DNA of 64,000 nucleotides from NCBI GenBank assembly GCA_963728925.1, contig CAVSMB010000006.1, positions 186,001 through 250,000 on the forward strand. The letters are read 5' to 3'. How positions within the stretch are numbered: the stretch's first letter is position 1; each line of letters starts with the position of its first letter. The position numbers and the translations under genes were made by a program. The notes under the pieces are model-generated. The model had not been told where the DNA came from, did not search any database, and was given only the letters and a program-made list of their open reading frames with translations. Shown here piece after piece: positions 36,911 to 46,537 of the stretch. Origin of the DNA: JBBPZA01 sp963728925 (GTDB lineage Bacteria; Actinomycetota; Thermoleophilia; Solirubrobacterales; Solirubrobacteraceae).

Positions 36911-37188
36911 CTCGCTGCGACGGGAGCTGCGGCTCGGCGCATGGCGGGCGGGGTACCCGGCGGCTGGATCGTCGGCGTGCGGCGGTGTCCGCGGGCGGAC
37001 GTGCCGTCGCGCGGCCGCCGTCGCTGGGTAGGACCGCCGGGAGCTTCCTCTCGGGTCGACGGGGCCGGCGTCCGGCCCGTCGGCCGTGCGCCCCGAGAGC
37101 GGTCTGTCACCAGACAATCCCGGATGGCTTCGACACGGACCGGGTACAGCCACGGCGTCCGCACGCCGCTGCCCTCAGGAGACCTCCC

Positions 37189-38973
37189 ATGGCCCAGAAC
37201 GTCGCCCAGTTCATGCTTCAGCGTCTGTCCGATTGGGGCGTCCGGCGGATCTACGGCTATCCGGGCGACGGCATCAACGGCCTGCTGGGAGCGTTTCACG
37301 AGTTCGAGGGCGAGCTCGAGTTCACCCAGACGCGTCACGAGGAGATCGCCTCCTTCGCTGCGTGCGCCCACGCGAAGTTCACCGGCGAGGTCGGCGTCTG
37401 CATGTGCACCTCGGGGCCGGGCGCCATCCACCTGCTCAACGGCCTCTACGACGCCAAGCTCGACAAGCAGCCGGTGGTGGCGATCGTCGGGCAGCAGAAG
37501 CGGATGTCGCTGGGCAGCGACTACCAGCAGGAGATCGACCTCAACACGCTCTTCAAGGACGTGGCCTCCGAGTACGTCCAGACGTGCATGGTGCCCCAAC
37601 AGGCGGCGCACCTCATCGACCGCGCGATGCGCATCGCCAAGGCGACGCGCTCGGTCACCTGCGTGATCGTGCCCGCCGACGTCCAGGAGGCCTCCTACGA
37701 GGAGCCGCCGCGCCAGCACGGCGCGGTGTTCTCGTCGGAGGCCTCGCTCAGCGAGGTCGAGGTCGCCCCGGGGCTCGAGGCGCTGCGGCGCGCGGCCGAG
37801 ATCCTCAACGCCGGCGAGCGGCCGGCGATCCTCATCGGCCAGGGCGCCAAGGGCGCGGTGCAGGAGGTCGAGCAGGTCGCCGAGCTGCTCGGGGCCGGGG
37901 TGGCCAAGGCCCTCAACGGCCGCGCGGTGCTGCCCGACGACCTGCCCTACGTGACGGGGTCGATCGGGCTGCTGGGGACCAAGCCCTCAAACGACATGAT
38001 CGAGGGTTGCGACACCTTCCTGATGATCGGCTCGAGCTTCCCCTACTCGGAGTGGCTGCCCGAGCCGGGTCAGGCGCGCGGGGTGCAGATCGACATCGAC
38101 GGGCGCCTGATCGGCATGCGCTACCCGATGGAGGTCAACCTCGTCGGCGATGCGGGCCAGACGCTGCGTGCGCTCATCCCGCTGCTCGAGCGCAAGGAGG
38201 ACCGCTCCTGGCGCGAGGAGATCGAGGCCGGCGTCGCCCGCTGGTGGCGGATCCTCGACGAGCGCGCGCACCAGGACGCCGACCCGCTCAACCCCCAGCG
38301 GGTGTTCCACGAGCTGAGCGAGCGGCTCCCCGATCGCTGCATCCTGACCGCCGACTCCGGCTCGGCGACCAACTGGTGGGCGCGCCACCTGCGCATGCGC
38401 CGCGGCATGGACGCCGCGCTATCGGGGACGCTGGCGACGATGTGCCCGGCCCTGCCCTACGCCCTGGCCGCGAAGTTCGCGCATCCCGACCGGCCGGTGG
38501 TCGCCGTCATGGGCGACGGCGCCTTCCAGATGCTCGGCGTCAACGCGCTGATCGACATCGCGCGCTACTGGCCACGGTGGTCGAACGCCCAGTTGGTGGT
38601 ATGCGTTCTGCACAACGACGACCTCAACCAGGTGACCTGGGAGCAGCGCGTGATGTCGGGCGACCCCAAGCTCGAGGCCTCCCAGGTGCTGCCCGACTTC
38701 CCCTACGCGCGCTACGCCGAGCTGCTCGGGCTCGAGGGAGTGCGCGTCGACGCTCCCGACGATGTGGGCGCCGCCTGGGATCGGGCGCTCGGCGCCGGGC
38801 GACCGGCGCTGCTGGAGGCGATCACCGACCCCGAGGTCCCGCCCATGCCGCCGCACATCCGCTTCGAGCAGGCGAGCAAGATCTCGCAGGCGCTCGCCCA
38901 CGGGGACCCGGGCACCAAGCAGATCGTCAAGGAGTCGGTCAAGGGCAAGCTGGCGGAGTTCCTCACCCGATGA
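37189..38973 (+). CDS. ThDP-dependent enzyme, pyruvate-oxidase/PoxB-like
   Basis: 594 residues from ATG 37189 with AGGAG 7 nt upstream. The N-terminal PYR domain has YGYPGDGINGLLGAF and the catalytic-type Glu in TRHEEIASFAA (near 50); the middle domain has GERPAILIGQGAKGAV; the C-terminal PP domain has VAVMGDGAFQMLGVNALIDI with GDG...N for ThDP-Mg2+ (near 440-470). Related enzymes decarboxylate pyruvate or other 2-oxoacids and pass electrons to quinone via FAD, or ligate products (acetolactate synthases). Which applies cannot be read. The stop overlaps the start of the FAD/Fe-S gene (ATGA), so the two probably form a pathway or complex. Confidence 0.88.
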   Translation: MAQNVAQFMLQRLSDWGVRRIYGYPGDGINGLLGAFHEFEGELEFTQTRHEEIASFAACAHAKFTGEVGVCMCTSGPGAIHLLNGLYDAKLDKQPVVAIVGQQKRMSLGSDYQQEIDLNTLFKDVASEYVQTCMVPQQAAHLIDRAMRIAKATRSVTCVIVPADVQEASYEEPPRQHGAVFSSEASLSEVEVAPGLEALRRAAEILNAGERPAILIGQGAKGAVQEVEQVAELLGAGVAKALNGRAVLPDDLPYVTGSIGLLGTKPSNDMIEGCDTFLMIGSSFPYSEWLPEPGQARGVQIDIDGRLIGMRYPMEVNLVGDAGQTLRALIPLLERKEDRSWREEIEAGVARWWRILDERAHQDADPLNPQRVFHELSERLPDRCILTADSGSATNWWARHLRMRRGMDAALSGTLATMCPALPYALAAKFAHPDRPVVAVMGDGAFQMLGVNALIDIARYWPRWSNAQLVVCVLHNDDLNQVTWEQRVMSGDPKLEASQVLPDFPYARYAELLGLEGVRVDAPDDVGAAWDRALGAGRPALLEAITDPEVPPMPPHIRFEQASKISQALAHGDPGTKQIVKESVKGKLAEFLTR

Positions 38974-41900
38974 CGACGACGATCCCCGTTCGCGTCAGCG
39001 TCCCGGGTCAGGGCGGCGTCACCCAGCCGATCGAGGTCGACGTCGGCCATCTCAAGCGGCGCCTCGAGGAGACGGTCTCGGGCGAGGTGCGCTTCGACGC
39101 CGGGACGAAGGCGCTCTACGCCACCGACGCCTCGAACTTCCGCCAGGTGCCGATCGGCGTGGTCATCCCCAAGACGGTGGACGACGTCGTGGCCACCCAC
39201 CGCGCCTGTCACCAGTTCGGCGCGCCGATCCTCGGTCGCGGTTGCGGCACGAGCCTCTCGGGCGAGACGATCAACTACGCGGTCGTCCTGGACTTCTCCA
39301 AGTACCTGCACCGCATCGAGGAGCCCGACGGCGAGGCCGGGACCGTGGTCTGCCAGCCCGGGGCGATCAACGAGCACGTCAACGAGAAGACCGGCCCGGC
39401 GATCGCCATGGTCTTCGGGCCCGATCCCTCCACGCACGCCTACTGCACGATCGGCGGCAACATCGGCAACAACTCGTGCGGCGTGCACTCGGTGCAGTCC
39501 CAGCTCTACGGCCCGGGCCCCCGCACCTCGGACAACGTCGCTGAGCTCGAGGTGATCACCTACGACGGCGAGCGCTTCACCGTCGGCGTGGACGAGGAGG
39601 ACCATCTCGACGAGATCATCGCCGCGGGCGGGCGCAAGGGCGAGATCTACGCCGCGCTGCGCGAGCTGCGCGACCGCTACGGGGACGAGATCCGGCGCGT
39701 CTACCGGCCGGCCAGCGAGCTTCCCCGCCGGGTCTCGGGCTACAACCTCGACGAGCTGCTCCCCGAGCGCGGCTTCAACGTCGCTCGCGCGCTGTGCGGC
39801 ACGGAGGGCACCTGCGTCAACGTCGTCAGCGCCCGGCTGCTGCTCACACCCGCGCTCCTTCACCGAGCGCTCGTCATCATCGAGTACGACGACCTGGTGG
39901 AGGCGTGCGACGAGGTCTCCGACCTCATCGAGCGGTGGCGGCCGATCGGGCTGGAGGGCCTGGACAAGCGGCTGATCGAGAACGAGATGCACCTCGGGCT
40001 GCACGCCGACGAGGTCGAGGAGCTGCCCAGGGTGGGCGGCGCGGCGTGGCTGCTGGTGCAGCTCGGCGGGGAGGATCCCGAGGCGACCGACCAGCGAGCG
40101 AACGAGCTCTGCCGGTGGCTCGAGGACGAGCGGGGCATCGGGCGCGAGCGTGTGAAGATCCTCGCCTCCGACCAGGACGGCGGCCACAGCTCGGACATCT
40201 GGAAGGTTCGCGAGGGCGGGCTGGGCGCGACGGCCTTCCCGCCGGACGGGTCCGGTGACCACTGGCCCGGCTGGGAGGACTCGGCCGTCCCGCCCGAGCG
40301 TATCGGCCCCTACGTGCGCGACCTGCGCGCGCTCTATGAGAAGTACGGCTACAAGGGCGCGATCTACGGCCACTTCGGCCAGGGCTGCATCCACTCGCGC
40401 ATCAACTTCGACCTGCGCAGCGCGAAGGGCCTCGCCACCTACCGGTCGTTCATGGAGGAGGCCTCGGACCTCGTGGTCTCCCACGGGGGATCGCTGTCCG
40501 GTGAGCACGGCGACGGCCAGCAGCGCGCGGAGCTGCTCGTCAAGCAGTACGGCGCCGAGCTGATCGAGGCGATGCGCGAGTTCAAGCGCATCTGGGACCC
40601 CGACTGGCGCATGAACCCCGGTAAGGTGGTCGACGCCTACCGGTTCGACGAGAACCTCAAGCTGGGCGCCGACTACAACCCCTGGCGTCCCGACGTCCGC
40701 TTCGCCTACAGGGAGGACTCCGGCGACTTCGCGCACGCCACGGTGCGCTGCGTCGGCGTCGGTCGCTGCCGCATCCCGGACGCCGAGGAGGTGATGTGCC
40801 CGAGCTTCCAGGTCACGCGAGAGGAGCAGCACTCGACCCGCGGGCGAACGCGGCTGCTCTTCGAGATGCTGCATGGCGAGGTCATCACCGACGGCTGGCA
40901 GAGCAAGGAAGTCTTCGAGGCGCTCGACCTGTGCCTGGCCTGCAAGGGCTGTACGAACGACTGCCCGGTCAACGTCGACATGCCGACCTACAAGGCCGAG
41001 TTCCTGCATCACCACTACCGCTCGCCGAGACGCTGGCGGCCGCGCTACGCCTACGCCTTCGGGCTCATCGACCAGGCGGCGCGCGTGGCCTCGCTGATGC
41101 CCGGGCTCGTGAACTTCGCCACCAGGACGCCGGGAATCTCCAGGCTGCCCAAGCTCGCGGCAGGGCTCGCTCCCGAGCGCGACATCCCGGCCTTCGCGCC
41201 GGTGACCCTGCAGCGGTGGTTCGCGGCGCGCGGCGGGACGCGCAACCCCGACGGCCCGAGGGTCGTGCTGTGGCCGGACACGTTCAACAACCACTTCCAC
41301 ACCGACGTCGGCGTCGCGGCCGTCGAGGCGCTCGAGGCCGCCGGCTGGCAGGTCGCGGTGCCCGCGGGCCACGTCTGCTGCGGGCGGCCGCTCTACGACT
41401 ACGGCTTCCTCGACCTCGCGCAGCGCTACCTGCAGCGCACGCTCGACGTGCTGCGCGGCGACGTCCGCGCCGGCGTCCCGGTCGTCGGGATCGAGCCCAG
41501 CTGCCTGGCCGTCTTCAAGGACGAGCTGACCAAGATGCTCCCCCACGACGACGACGCGCGGCGCCTGGCCCAGCAGTCCTTCCACTTCGGCGAGTTCTTC
41601 GCCGAGCACGACATCGAGGTGCCCAGGCTCGAGCGCGACGCGCTGCTGTGGGGCCACTGCCATCACAAGGCCACCGGCGGGATGGCGGGCGAGGAGCAGG
41701 TACTGGCGCGCATGGGCGTCGAGGTCGAGCAGGTCACCGGCGGCTGCTGCGGACTGGCCGGCTCGTGGGGCTTTGAAGCCGGCAAGCACGACCTCTCGCT
41801 GCGTGTGGGCGACGAGGCGCTGCTGCCGGCGGTCCGCAACGCCGACGAGAGCACGATCGTCGTGGCCAACGGCTTCTCGTGCAAGACGCAGATCGAGCAG

Positions 41901-42119
41901 GGCGACACCGGCCGCCGCGCGCTGCACCTTGCCCAGGTGATGAAGATGGGCCGCGAGCGGGGCGCGGCGGGCGTCCAGGACGGCCCCCCCGAGGCGCCCT
42001 ACTACGCGGCGCGCCCGTCAGCGCCCGCGGCGCTGCGGGCCCGTCGGGCGATGGCCGCGATCGGTGCGGGCGCCGCGCTGGCGGCCGGCGCGGTCGCCGT
42101 GCGCGCGGCCCGTGCCTGA
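38970..42119 (+). CDS. FAD-linked oxidase fused to 4Fe-4S and CCG-domain module
   Basis: 1049 residues. A GlcD/Dld-type FAD-binding domain is first (GAPILGRGCGTSLSGETINY near 85-105; GGNIGNNSCGVHSVQS near 160), then the FAD oxidase C-terminal domain (GAIYGHFGQGCIHSRINFD; GEHGDGQQRAELL). Next is a ferredoxin-like region (CVGVGRCR, and LCLACKGCTNDCPVNVDMP) and a heterodisulfide-reductase-type CCG region (HVCCGRPLYDYG; GGCCGLAGSWGFE). This is the layout of D-lactate/D-2-hydroxyacid dehydrogenases that feed the respiratory chain. A hydrophobic C-terminal helix (AAIGAGAALAAGAVAVRAA) may anchor it to the membrane. Coupled by ATGA to the ThDP enzyme. Confidence 0.88.
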   Translation: MTTTIPVRVSVPGQGGVTQPIEVDVGHLKRRLEETVSGEVRFDAGTKALYATDASNFRQVPIGVVIPKTVDDVVATHRACHQFGAPILGRGCGTSLSGETINYAVVLDFSKYLHRIEEPDGEAGTVVCQPGAINEHVNEKTGPAIAMVFGPDPSTHAYCTIGGNIGNNSCGVHSVQSQLYGPGPRTSDNVAELEVITYDGERFTVGVDEEDHLDEIIAAGGRKGEIYAALRELRDRYGDEIRRVYRPASELPRRVSGYNLDELLPERGFNVARALCGTEGTCVNVVSARLLLTPALLHRALVIIEYDDLVEACDEVSDLIERWRPIGLEGLDKRLIENEMHLGLHADEVEELPRVGGAAWLLVQLGGEDPEATDQRANELCRWLEDERGIGRERVKILASDQDGGHSSDIWKVREGGLGATAFPPDGSGDHWPGWEDSAVPPERIGPYVRDLRALYEKYGYKGAIYGHFGQGCIHSRINFDLRSAKGLATYRSFMEEASDLVVSHGGSLSGEHGDGQQRAELLVKQYGAELIEAMREFKRIWDPDWRMNPGKVVDAYRFDENLKLGADYNPWRPDVRFAYREDSGDFAHATVRCVGVGRCRIPDAEEVMCPSFQVTREEQHSTRGRTRLLFEMLHGEVITDGWQSKEVFEALDLCLACKGCTNDCPVNVDMPTYKAEFLHHHYRSPRRWRPRYAYAFGLIDQAARVASLMPGLVNFATRTPGISRLPKLAAGLAPERDIPAFAPVTLQRWFAARGGTRNPDGPRVVLWPDTFNNHFHTDVGVAAVEALEAAGWQVAVPAGHVCCGRPLYDYGFLDLAQRYLQRTLDVLRGDVRAGVPVVGIEPSCLAVFKDELTKMLPHDDDARRLAQQSFHFGEFFAEHDIEVPRLERDALLWGHCHHKATGGMAGEEQVLARMGVEVEQVTGGCCGLAGSWGFEAGKHDLSLRVGDEALLPAVRNADESTIVVANGFSCKTQIEQGDTGRRALHLAQVMKMGRERGAAGVQDGPPEAPYYAARPSAPAALRARRAMAAIGAGAALAAGAVAVRAARA

Positions 42120-42215
42120 CTCGCCGTGCGCGGCCCGCGCCTGACTCGCCGTGCGCGGCCCGCGCCTGACTCGCCGTGCGCGGCCCGCGCCTGACTCCCG
42201 TGCGCGCCCCGCGCT
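42116..42215. repeat. 25-bp tandem repeat covering the stop codon of the FAD/Fe-S gene
   Basis: CTGACTCGCCGTGCGCGGCC... repeats at 42116, 42141, 42166 and 42191, the last degenerate. Each unit carries a copy of the TGA stop context, so the gene end has been tandemly duplicated. Between this and 42267 no gene is seen. Confidence 0.9.
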
Positions 42216-42267
42216 GTCTGACGGCCGATCCCGCGGTGTACTGACCGGTGGCGGCGCGCGCCGGTGG

Positions 42268-43263
42268 TCAGCGCCCCGCCAGCGCGCTCGCCGCGGCCGT
42301 CGCGGACGCGGCTCCGGCCAGCGCGGCCCCGGCCAGCAGCGCGCGGCGGTGCTTGGTCGCCATGAGCTGGACGCTGTGCGCGTGCGCGCGGCCGTCGTAG
42401 TCGCCGTGTGCTCCCGGGTCGCCGGTCGGAGCCTCGAACAGGTTGTCCTGGCGGTCGGGCGCCTTGTCGACGTCGGTCTGCTGCGCGGCCACCGCGGTGC
42501 GGGCGAGGTAGCGCTCCGCCAGCCAGGGCGCGAGGCGGTTGCCCCAGATCGTGTAGACGGTCGGGATGCCGACGTAGATCTCGCGGCGGTGACTGCGCGC
42601 CGCGAAGTGCACGGCATCGGCGGCGACCTCGGGCTGGTAGATCGGCGGCACGGGCATCGGTCGCTTGGGGAGCTTGTCGCGGCAGTGGTCGAACTGCGGC
42701 GTGTTGACCCCCGGCAACTGGACCATCGAGAGGTGCACGTTTGAGCCCTTGTGGCGCAGCTCGGTGCGCAGCGACTCCTGGAAGCCCTTGATCGCGTGCT
42801 TGGCCCCGCAGTAGGGCGCCTGCAGGGGGATGCCGCGGTAGGCCATGGCGGAGCCCACCTGGACGATCGCACCGCGGTCGCGCGGCACCATCCGCTTCAG
42901 CGCCGAGCGTGTGCCCCACACCGTGCCGAGATAGGTGACCTCGGTCGCGCGCTTGAACTCGTCGGGCTCGATGTCCTCGAAGAAGGCGAAGACGGTGGTC
43001 ATGGCGTCGTTGATCCAGACGTCGATGGGGCCGAACGCCTCCTCGACGGCGGCCGCCGCCGCATCGACGGCATCGGGATCGGCGACGTCGGTCTCGAGGA
43101 CCAGCGCCTCGCCGCCGGCCTGCTCGACCTCGCGGGCGGCGCCGTCCAGGCCCTCGCGGCTGCGCGCGAGCAGACCGATGTGGACGTCGGGTCCTGCGAA
43201 GCGGCGAACGATGGCGCGCCCGATGCCGCTCGAGGCGCCCGTGATGACGATGACTTGGCTCAT
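42268..43263 (-). CDS. Short-chain dehydrogenase/reductase
   Basis: 331 residues. TGASSGIG (residues 8-15) is the cofactor loop, NDA at about 92 replaces the usual NNAG, and the catalytic Ser and YxxxK are read in VGSAMAYRGIPLQAPYCGAK HA (Tyr-Cys-Gly-Ala-Lys). The extra 80 residues at the C-terminus end in a hydrophobic helix (ALLAGAALAGAASATAAASA), suggesting membrane attachment. Arg in LARSR after the second strand points to NADPH. Substrate unknown. Divergent from the GH15 gene with 97 bp between starts. Confidence 0.88.
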   Translation of the reverse strand: MSQVIVITGASSGIGRAIVRRFAGPDVHIGLLARSREGLDGAAREVEQAGGEALVLETDVADPDAVDAAAAAVEEAFGPIDVWINDAMTTVFAFFEDIEPDEFKRATEVTYLGTVWGTRSALKRMVPRDRGAIVQVGSAMAYRGIPLQAPYCGAKHAIKGFQESLRTELRHKGSNVHLSMVQLPGVNTPQFDHCRDKLPKRPMPVPPIYQPEVAADAVHFAARSHRREIYVGIPTVYTIWGNRLAPWLAERYLARTAVAAQQTDVDKAPDRQDNLFEAPTGDPGAHGDYDGRAHAHSVQLMATKHRRALLAGAALAGAASATAAASALAGR

Positions 43264-43360
43264 CGACGGGCCCTACCCGCTTGGCACGGGAGGCTGCGCA
43301 CCGTGGTCCGTTGCAGAACACCGGGTGCGCGCATTGCCCCAGACGGGGAATCCTCAACCG

Positions 43361-45199
43361 ATGCGACGCGGCGACGGCTATCCCGCACTGCGCGAGCTGG
43401 CCGTGATCGGCGACAAGCGCACGGCCGCGCTCATCGCCCGCGACGGCACGCTCGAGTGGATGTGCCTGCCGCGCTTCGACGGCGACGCCGTGTTCGCATC
43501 GCTGTTGGACCAGCGCCGCGGCGGGCGCTTCGCGCTCGCCCCGACCGGAGCCTTCGAGTCACGACGTCGTTACCTGCCCGACACCAACGTGCTCGAGACG
43601 ACGTTCACGACCGCCGAGGGCGAGGTGCGGGTCACCGACGCGCTGACGCTCGCGGGCCAGGCGTCGACGCCCTACCCCGAGCTCGTCCGGCGCATCGACG
43701 GCGTCGCTGGGCGCGTCGCGCTCGCGTGGCATCTGGAGCCCCGCCCGCACTTCGGCCACCTGCGCGTCGAGGCCGAGCGGATCGGCCGCAGTTCGGCGTT
43801 CCGCTGGAGCGACATCATGCTCACCGTCCAGTCCCTCGGAGCCGGCGAGCCGGAGGCGCGCCCCGGCGCGCTGGACGGCGGGGCGGAGGTTGCGGCGGGC
43901 GACACCGCCGCCCTGGTCATGGGCGCCTTCGCGGGCCAGCCGGCCGAGATGGTCGACCTCGACACCGCCCTGGCACGGCTGGAGGCGACCGTCGATCGGT
44001 GGGTGCGGTGGTCGGCACGGTGCGAGTACGAGGGGCCCTGGCGCGACGCGGTGATGCGCAGCGCGCTGGCCCTCGACCTGCTGGTCGACGACGAGCGCGG
44101 CGCGATCCTCGCCGCGGCCACGACGTCGCTGCCAGAGCGGGTCGGCGGCCCGCGCAACTACGACTACCGCTACGCGTGGCTGCGCGACGCGAACCTGACG
44201 CTCGAGGCGATGATGCGCCTGGGCTACCGCACGCAGGTGCAGGCCTCGATGGCCTGGATGTTCGGAGCGGTCGACCGCACCGCGCCGATGCTGCGCCCGC
44301 TCTATCGCGCCGACGGAACGCCCCGCGCCCCGCAGGCCCAGCGTGACCTCGAGGGCTATCGCGGGTCGCGGCCGGTGCACGTCGGCAACAGCGCCGACAG
44401 CCAGCTGCAGCTCGGCAACTGGGGCGATCTCCTCGACGCCACCTGGCACTACGTCCAGGAGGGCCACGTTCTCCACCCGCGCGGCGTCCGCTGCCTGGCC
44501 GACGCGGTCGACTTCCTCCTCCGCGTGTGGCGCCGGCCGGACGCCGGGCTGTGGGAGCTGCACGAGCGCGCGCACTACACGCAGAGCAAGCTCGCGTCGT
44601 GGATAGCGCTGCGGCGCGCCGTGCAGCTCGCCGAGCGAGGCCAGATCCCGGGCGGGCGCGTCGACGCCTGGCGTGCCGAGGCCGAGCGCATCCGGGCCTT
44701 CGTCGACGAGCACTGCTGGTCGGACCAGCTGGGCGCCTGGACGCGCGCGGCCGAGCGCGAGAACGAGCTCGACGCCGCCGTGCTGCTCGCCTCGCGCGGC
44801 TCGTTCCCCGACGAGGAGCCGGGGCGGCTGTCGACCACCGTGGACGCGATCCGCCGCGAGCTCGACGCCGGCTCGGGCCTGCTCTACCGCTATAGCGGGA
44901 TGCGCGACGAGGAGGGCGCCTTCGTGGCCTGCTCGTTCTGGGCGGTCGAGGCGCTCGCCCGGGTCGGGCGCGTGGACGAGGCCGCCGAGCTGATGGACAC
45001 CATGGTGGCGCACGTCAACGACGTCGGGTTGCTGAGCGAGGAGATCGACCCTTCCAGTGGCGACTTCCTGGGGAACCTCCCGCAGGCGCTCAGCCACCTC
45101 GCGCTGGTCAACGCCGCCGACGTGTGCCGTCGCGCGCAGGCCGCCCGAGGCGACACGCCGGCCGCCAACGGCTCGAGCGCGTGGCCGCAGAGCGCCTGA
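43361..45199 (+). CDS. Glycoside hydrolase family 15 (glucoamylase/trehalase-like)
   Basis: 612 residues from ATG 43361. An N-terminal beta-sandwich (IGDKRTAALIARDGTLEWMC LPRFDG) is followed by the (alpha/alpha)6 barrel with NYDYRYAWLRDANLTLEAM, the GH15 signature, at about 265. GNSADSQLQLGNWGDLLDA and LSEEIDPSSGDFLGNLPQAL (Glu at the second catalytic position) complete it. Actinobacterial relatives cleave trehalose or glucan ends. No signal peptide, so it acts in the cytosol. Confidence 0.9.
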   Translation: MRRGDGYPALRELAVIGDKRTAALIARDGTLEWMCLPRFDGDAVFASLLDQRRGGRFALAPTGAFESRRRYLPDTNVLETTFTTAEGEVRVTDALTLAGQASTPYPELVRRIDGVAGRVALAWHLEPRPHFGHLRVEAERIGRSSAFRWSDIMLTVQSLGAGEPEARPGALDGGAEVAAGDTAALVMGAFAGQPAEMVDLDTALARLEATVDRWVRWSARCEYEGPWRDAVMRSALALDLLVDDERGAILAAATTSLPERVGGPRNYDYRYAWLRDANLTLEAMMRLGYRTQVQASMAWMFGAVDRTAPMLRPLYRADGTPRAPQAQRDLEGYRGSRPVHVGNSADSQLQLGNWGDLLDATWHYVQEGHVLHPRGVRCLADAVDFLLRVWRRPDAGLWELHERAHYTQSKLASWIALRRAVQLAERGQIPGGRVDAWRAEAERIRAFVDEHCWSDQLGAWTRAAERENELDAAVLLASRGSFPDEEPGRLSTTVDAIRRELDAGSGLLYRYSGMRDEEGAFVACSFWAVEALARVGRVDEAAELMDTMVAHVNDVGLLSEEIDPSSGDFLGNLPQALSHLALVNAADVCRRAQAARGDTPAANGSSAWPQSA

Positions 45200-45222
45200 G
45201 CGCTCGAAGCCGCGCCGCCGGG

Positions 45223-45241
45223 CGGCGGCACGAAGCCGCCG
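45223..45241. terminator. Hairpin between convergent genes
   Basis: CGGCGGC, loop ACGAA, GCCGCCG in the 44-bp gap between the GH15 stop and the next (minus) stop. It may terminate both. No T tract. Confidence 0.4.
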
Positions 45242-45243
45242 GC

Positions 45244-45633
45244 TCAGGCGGGTGGGCCCGGAGCGCCTGACCGCTCGGAGCCGCGCCCGCGGGCCGCGAG
45301 GAGATTCAGGCCGGCAAGGGCGCCGGCCGAGCTCGCGTTGACGAGCGCTCGCGGTCGCCGCCGCGGTGAGGCGGCGGCGAGCGCGACGGCGGTGGCGGCG
45401 TGGACCCCGTCGACCGCCGCGCCGCCGTAGAGCCATGGTCGCGACCGATGGCGATAGAGGACGAGCGCCTCGACGACGTGCCGCGCGCCGAGCAGTCGCG
45501 CTACCACGCGCGTCGCCCGGTCCGGCGGCGCGCCCGGCAACGCGCCCACCAGCTCCGGCCGGACGAGCAGCGCGGTCCCGAAGGCGAGACGAAGGGCGGG
45601 GAGACCCGGGTGATGGCCGGACGGCGTGCGCAT
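45244..45633 (-). CDS. Small membrane protein, unknown
   Basis: 129 residues from ATG 45633 (no clear ribosome site; an upstream GTG is possible). Hydrophobic stretches LRLAFGTALLVRPELVGALP and HAATAVALAAASP, with a Arg/Gly-rich tail. ARLLGARHVVEALVLYRHRS suggests a family of short actinobacterial membrane proteins; no function known. Confidence 0.5.
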   Translation of the reverse strand: MRTPSGHHPGLPALRLAFGTALLVRPELVGALPGAPPDRATRVVARLLGARHVVEALVLYRHRSRPWLYGGAAVDGVHAATAVALAAASPRRRPRALVNASSAGALAGLNLLAARGRGSERSGAPGPPA

Positions 45634-45704
45634 CGGCCCGGTGATGGCCGCGCCCAACCGGGGTCGGGTAGCGAGGTCAGCGAGGGGCCGCGGCGCCACG
45701 TCCC

Positions 45705-46355
45705 TCACGCCGCCGCCGGACGGCCGCGGCGGGCACGGCGGGCGAGCGCCGCCAGGCCCGCGAAGCCGAGCAGCGCGACGAGCCCCAGCCCCAGCAGGAC
45801 GCCGGGCGAGGTGAGGTCGCCGCCGCTGCTGCCCAGCGCGGTGTAGGCCAGCACCCGCGGCGCGCCGCCTAGGGCGATAGCGGCGGCGAAGGTCCGCAGC
45901 GGGATCCGTGTGAGCCCGCACGCGTAGTTCAGCGCCGTCGCGGGGACGCCGGGCGCCATGCGGGCCACGAGCACGGCCACGAAGCCCCGGCCCTCGACGC
46001 GCTCGCGCACCCGCGCGAGCCGGGGCCCCGCGGCGGCCTCGACCGCATTGCAGCCGGCGAGGCGCGCGATGAGGAACGCGACCACGCCGCCGAGCGTCGC
46101 GCCGGCGACGCCGACCGCCGTGCCGGTCCCGACGCCGAAGGCCAGGCCGCCCTCGGCGGCGAGCACGGTTCCCGAGACCATGCCGGGCGTGAGCACGATC
46201 CAGAGCCCGACGAAGAGCAGCGGCGCGAGGGCGCCCGCGCCGGCGACCAGCGCGCGAAGCCCCGCCGGCGAGTGGGGCGCGGCGAGCAGCAGCGCGACCG
46301 CGCCCGCCGCGAGGAACACGGCCACCAGCAGGAGCCGAAGGCGCGCGCGGGGCAT
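45705..46355 (-). CDS. TVP38/TMEM64 (VTT-domain) membrane protein
   Basis: 216 residues, about six hydrophobic segments. The VTT core is seen in LTPGMVSGTVLAAEGGLAFG and the G-rich AVGVAGATLGGVVAFLIARL, then ARMAPGVPATALNYACGLTR IPLRTF, which matches the R..P.VP....NY..G pattern. DedA/VTT proteins act in lipid scrambling or transport. The start is at ATG 46355; a 70-bp gap separates it from the gene before. Confidence 0.85.
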   Translation of the reverse strand: MPRARLRLLLVAVFLAAGAVALLLAAPHSPAGLRALVAGAGALAPLLFVGLWIVLTPGMVSGTVLAAEGGLAFGVGTGTAVGVAGATLGGVVAFLIARLAGCNAVEAAAGPRLARVRERVEGRGFVAVLVARMAPGVPATALNYACGLTRIPLRTFAAAIALGGAPRVLAYTALGSSGGDLTSPGVLLGLGLVALLGFAGLAALARRARRGRPAAA

Positions 46356-46537
46356 CGCTTCAGGCTAGCGAGCGCCGGGACGCAGGCGCGGCCCTCCGGT
46401 CACGGTTCGCCCCGTCGCGCGTCGCGCGCGGTCCGTCGACGGACCGTCGCAGGGTCCGCCGCCGGACCGGGGCGCATTGGCGCGCGTGGACTCGTGGGTA
46501 CGGACGGCCCACCCCCACGACGAGGAGCTCGAGCCAC

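Noticed and set aside
38712..41927. 1071-codon open frame on the minus strand
   Set aside because: It is antisense to the FAD/Fe-S gene and arises from the GC-rich third codon positions; its peptide has no domain and the plus-strand gene has clear motifs.
42116..42215. CRISPR-like 25-bp repeats
   Set aside because: No spacers; simple tandem duplication at a gene end.
43559..45436. 625-codon minus-strand frame opposite the GH15 gene
   Set aside because: Shadow of the GH15 coding strand; no start site and Arg/Ala-rich text.
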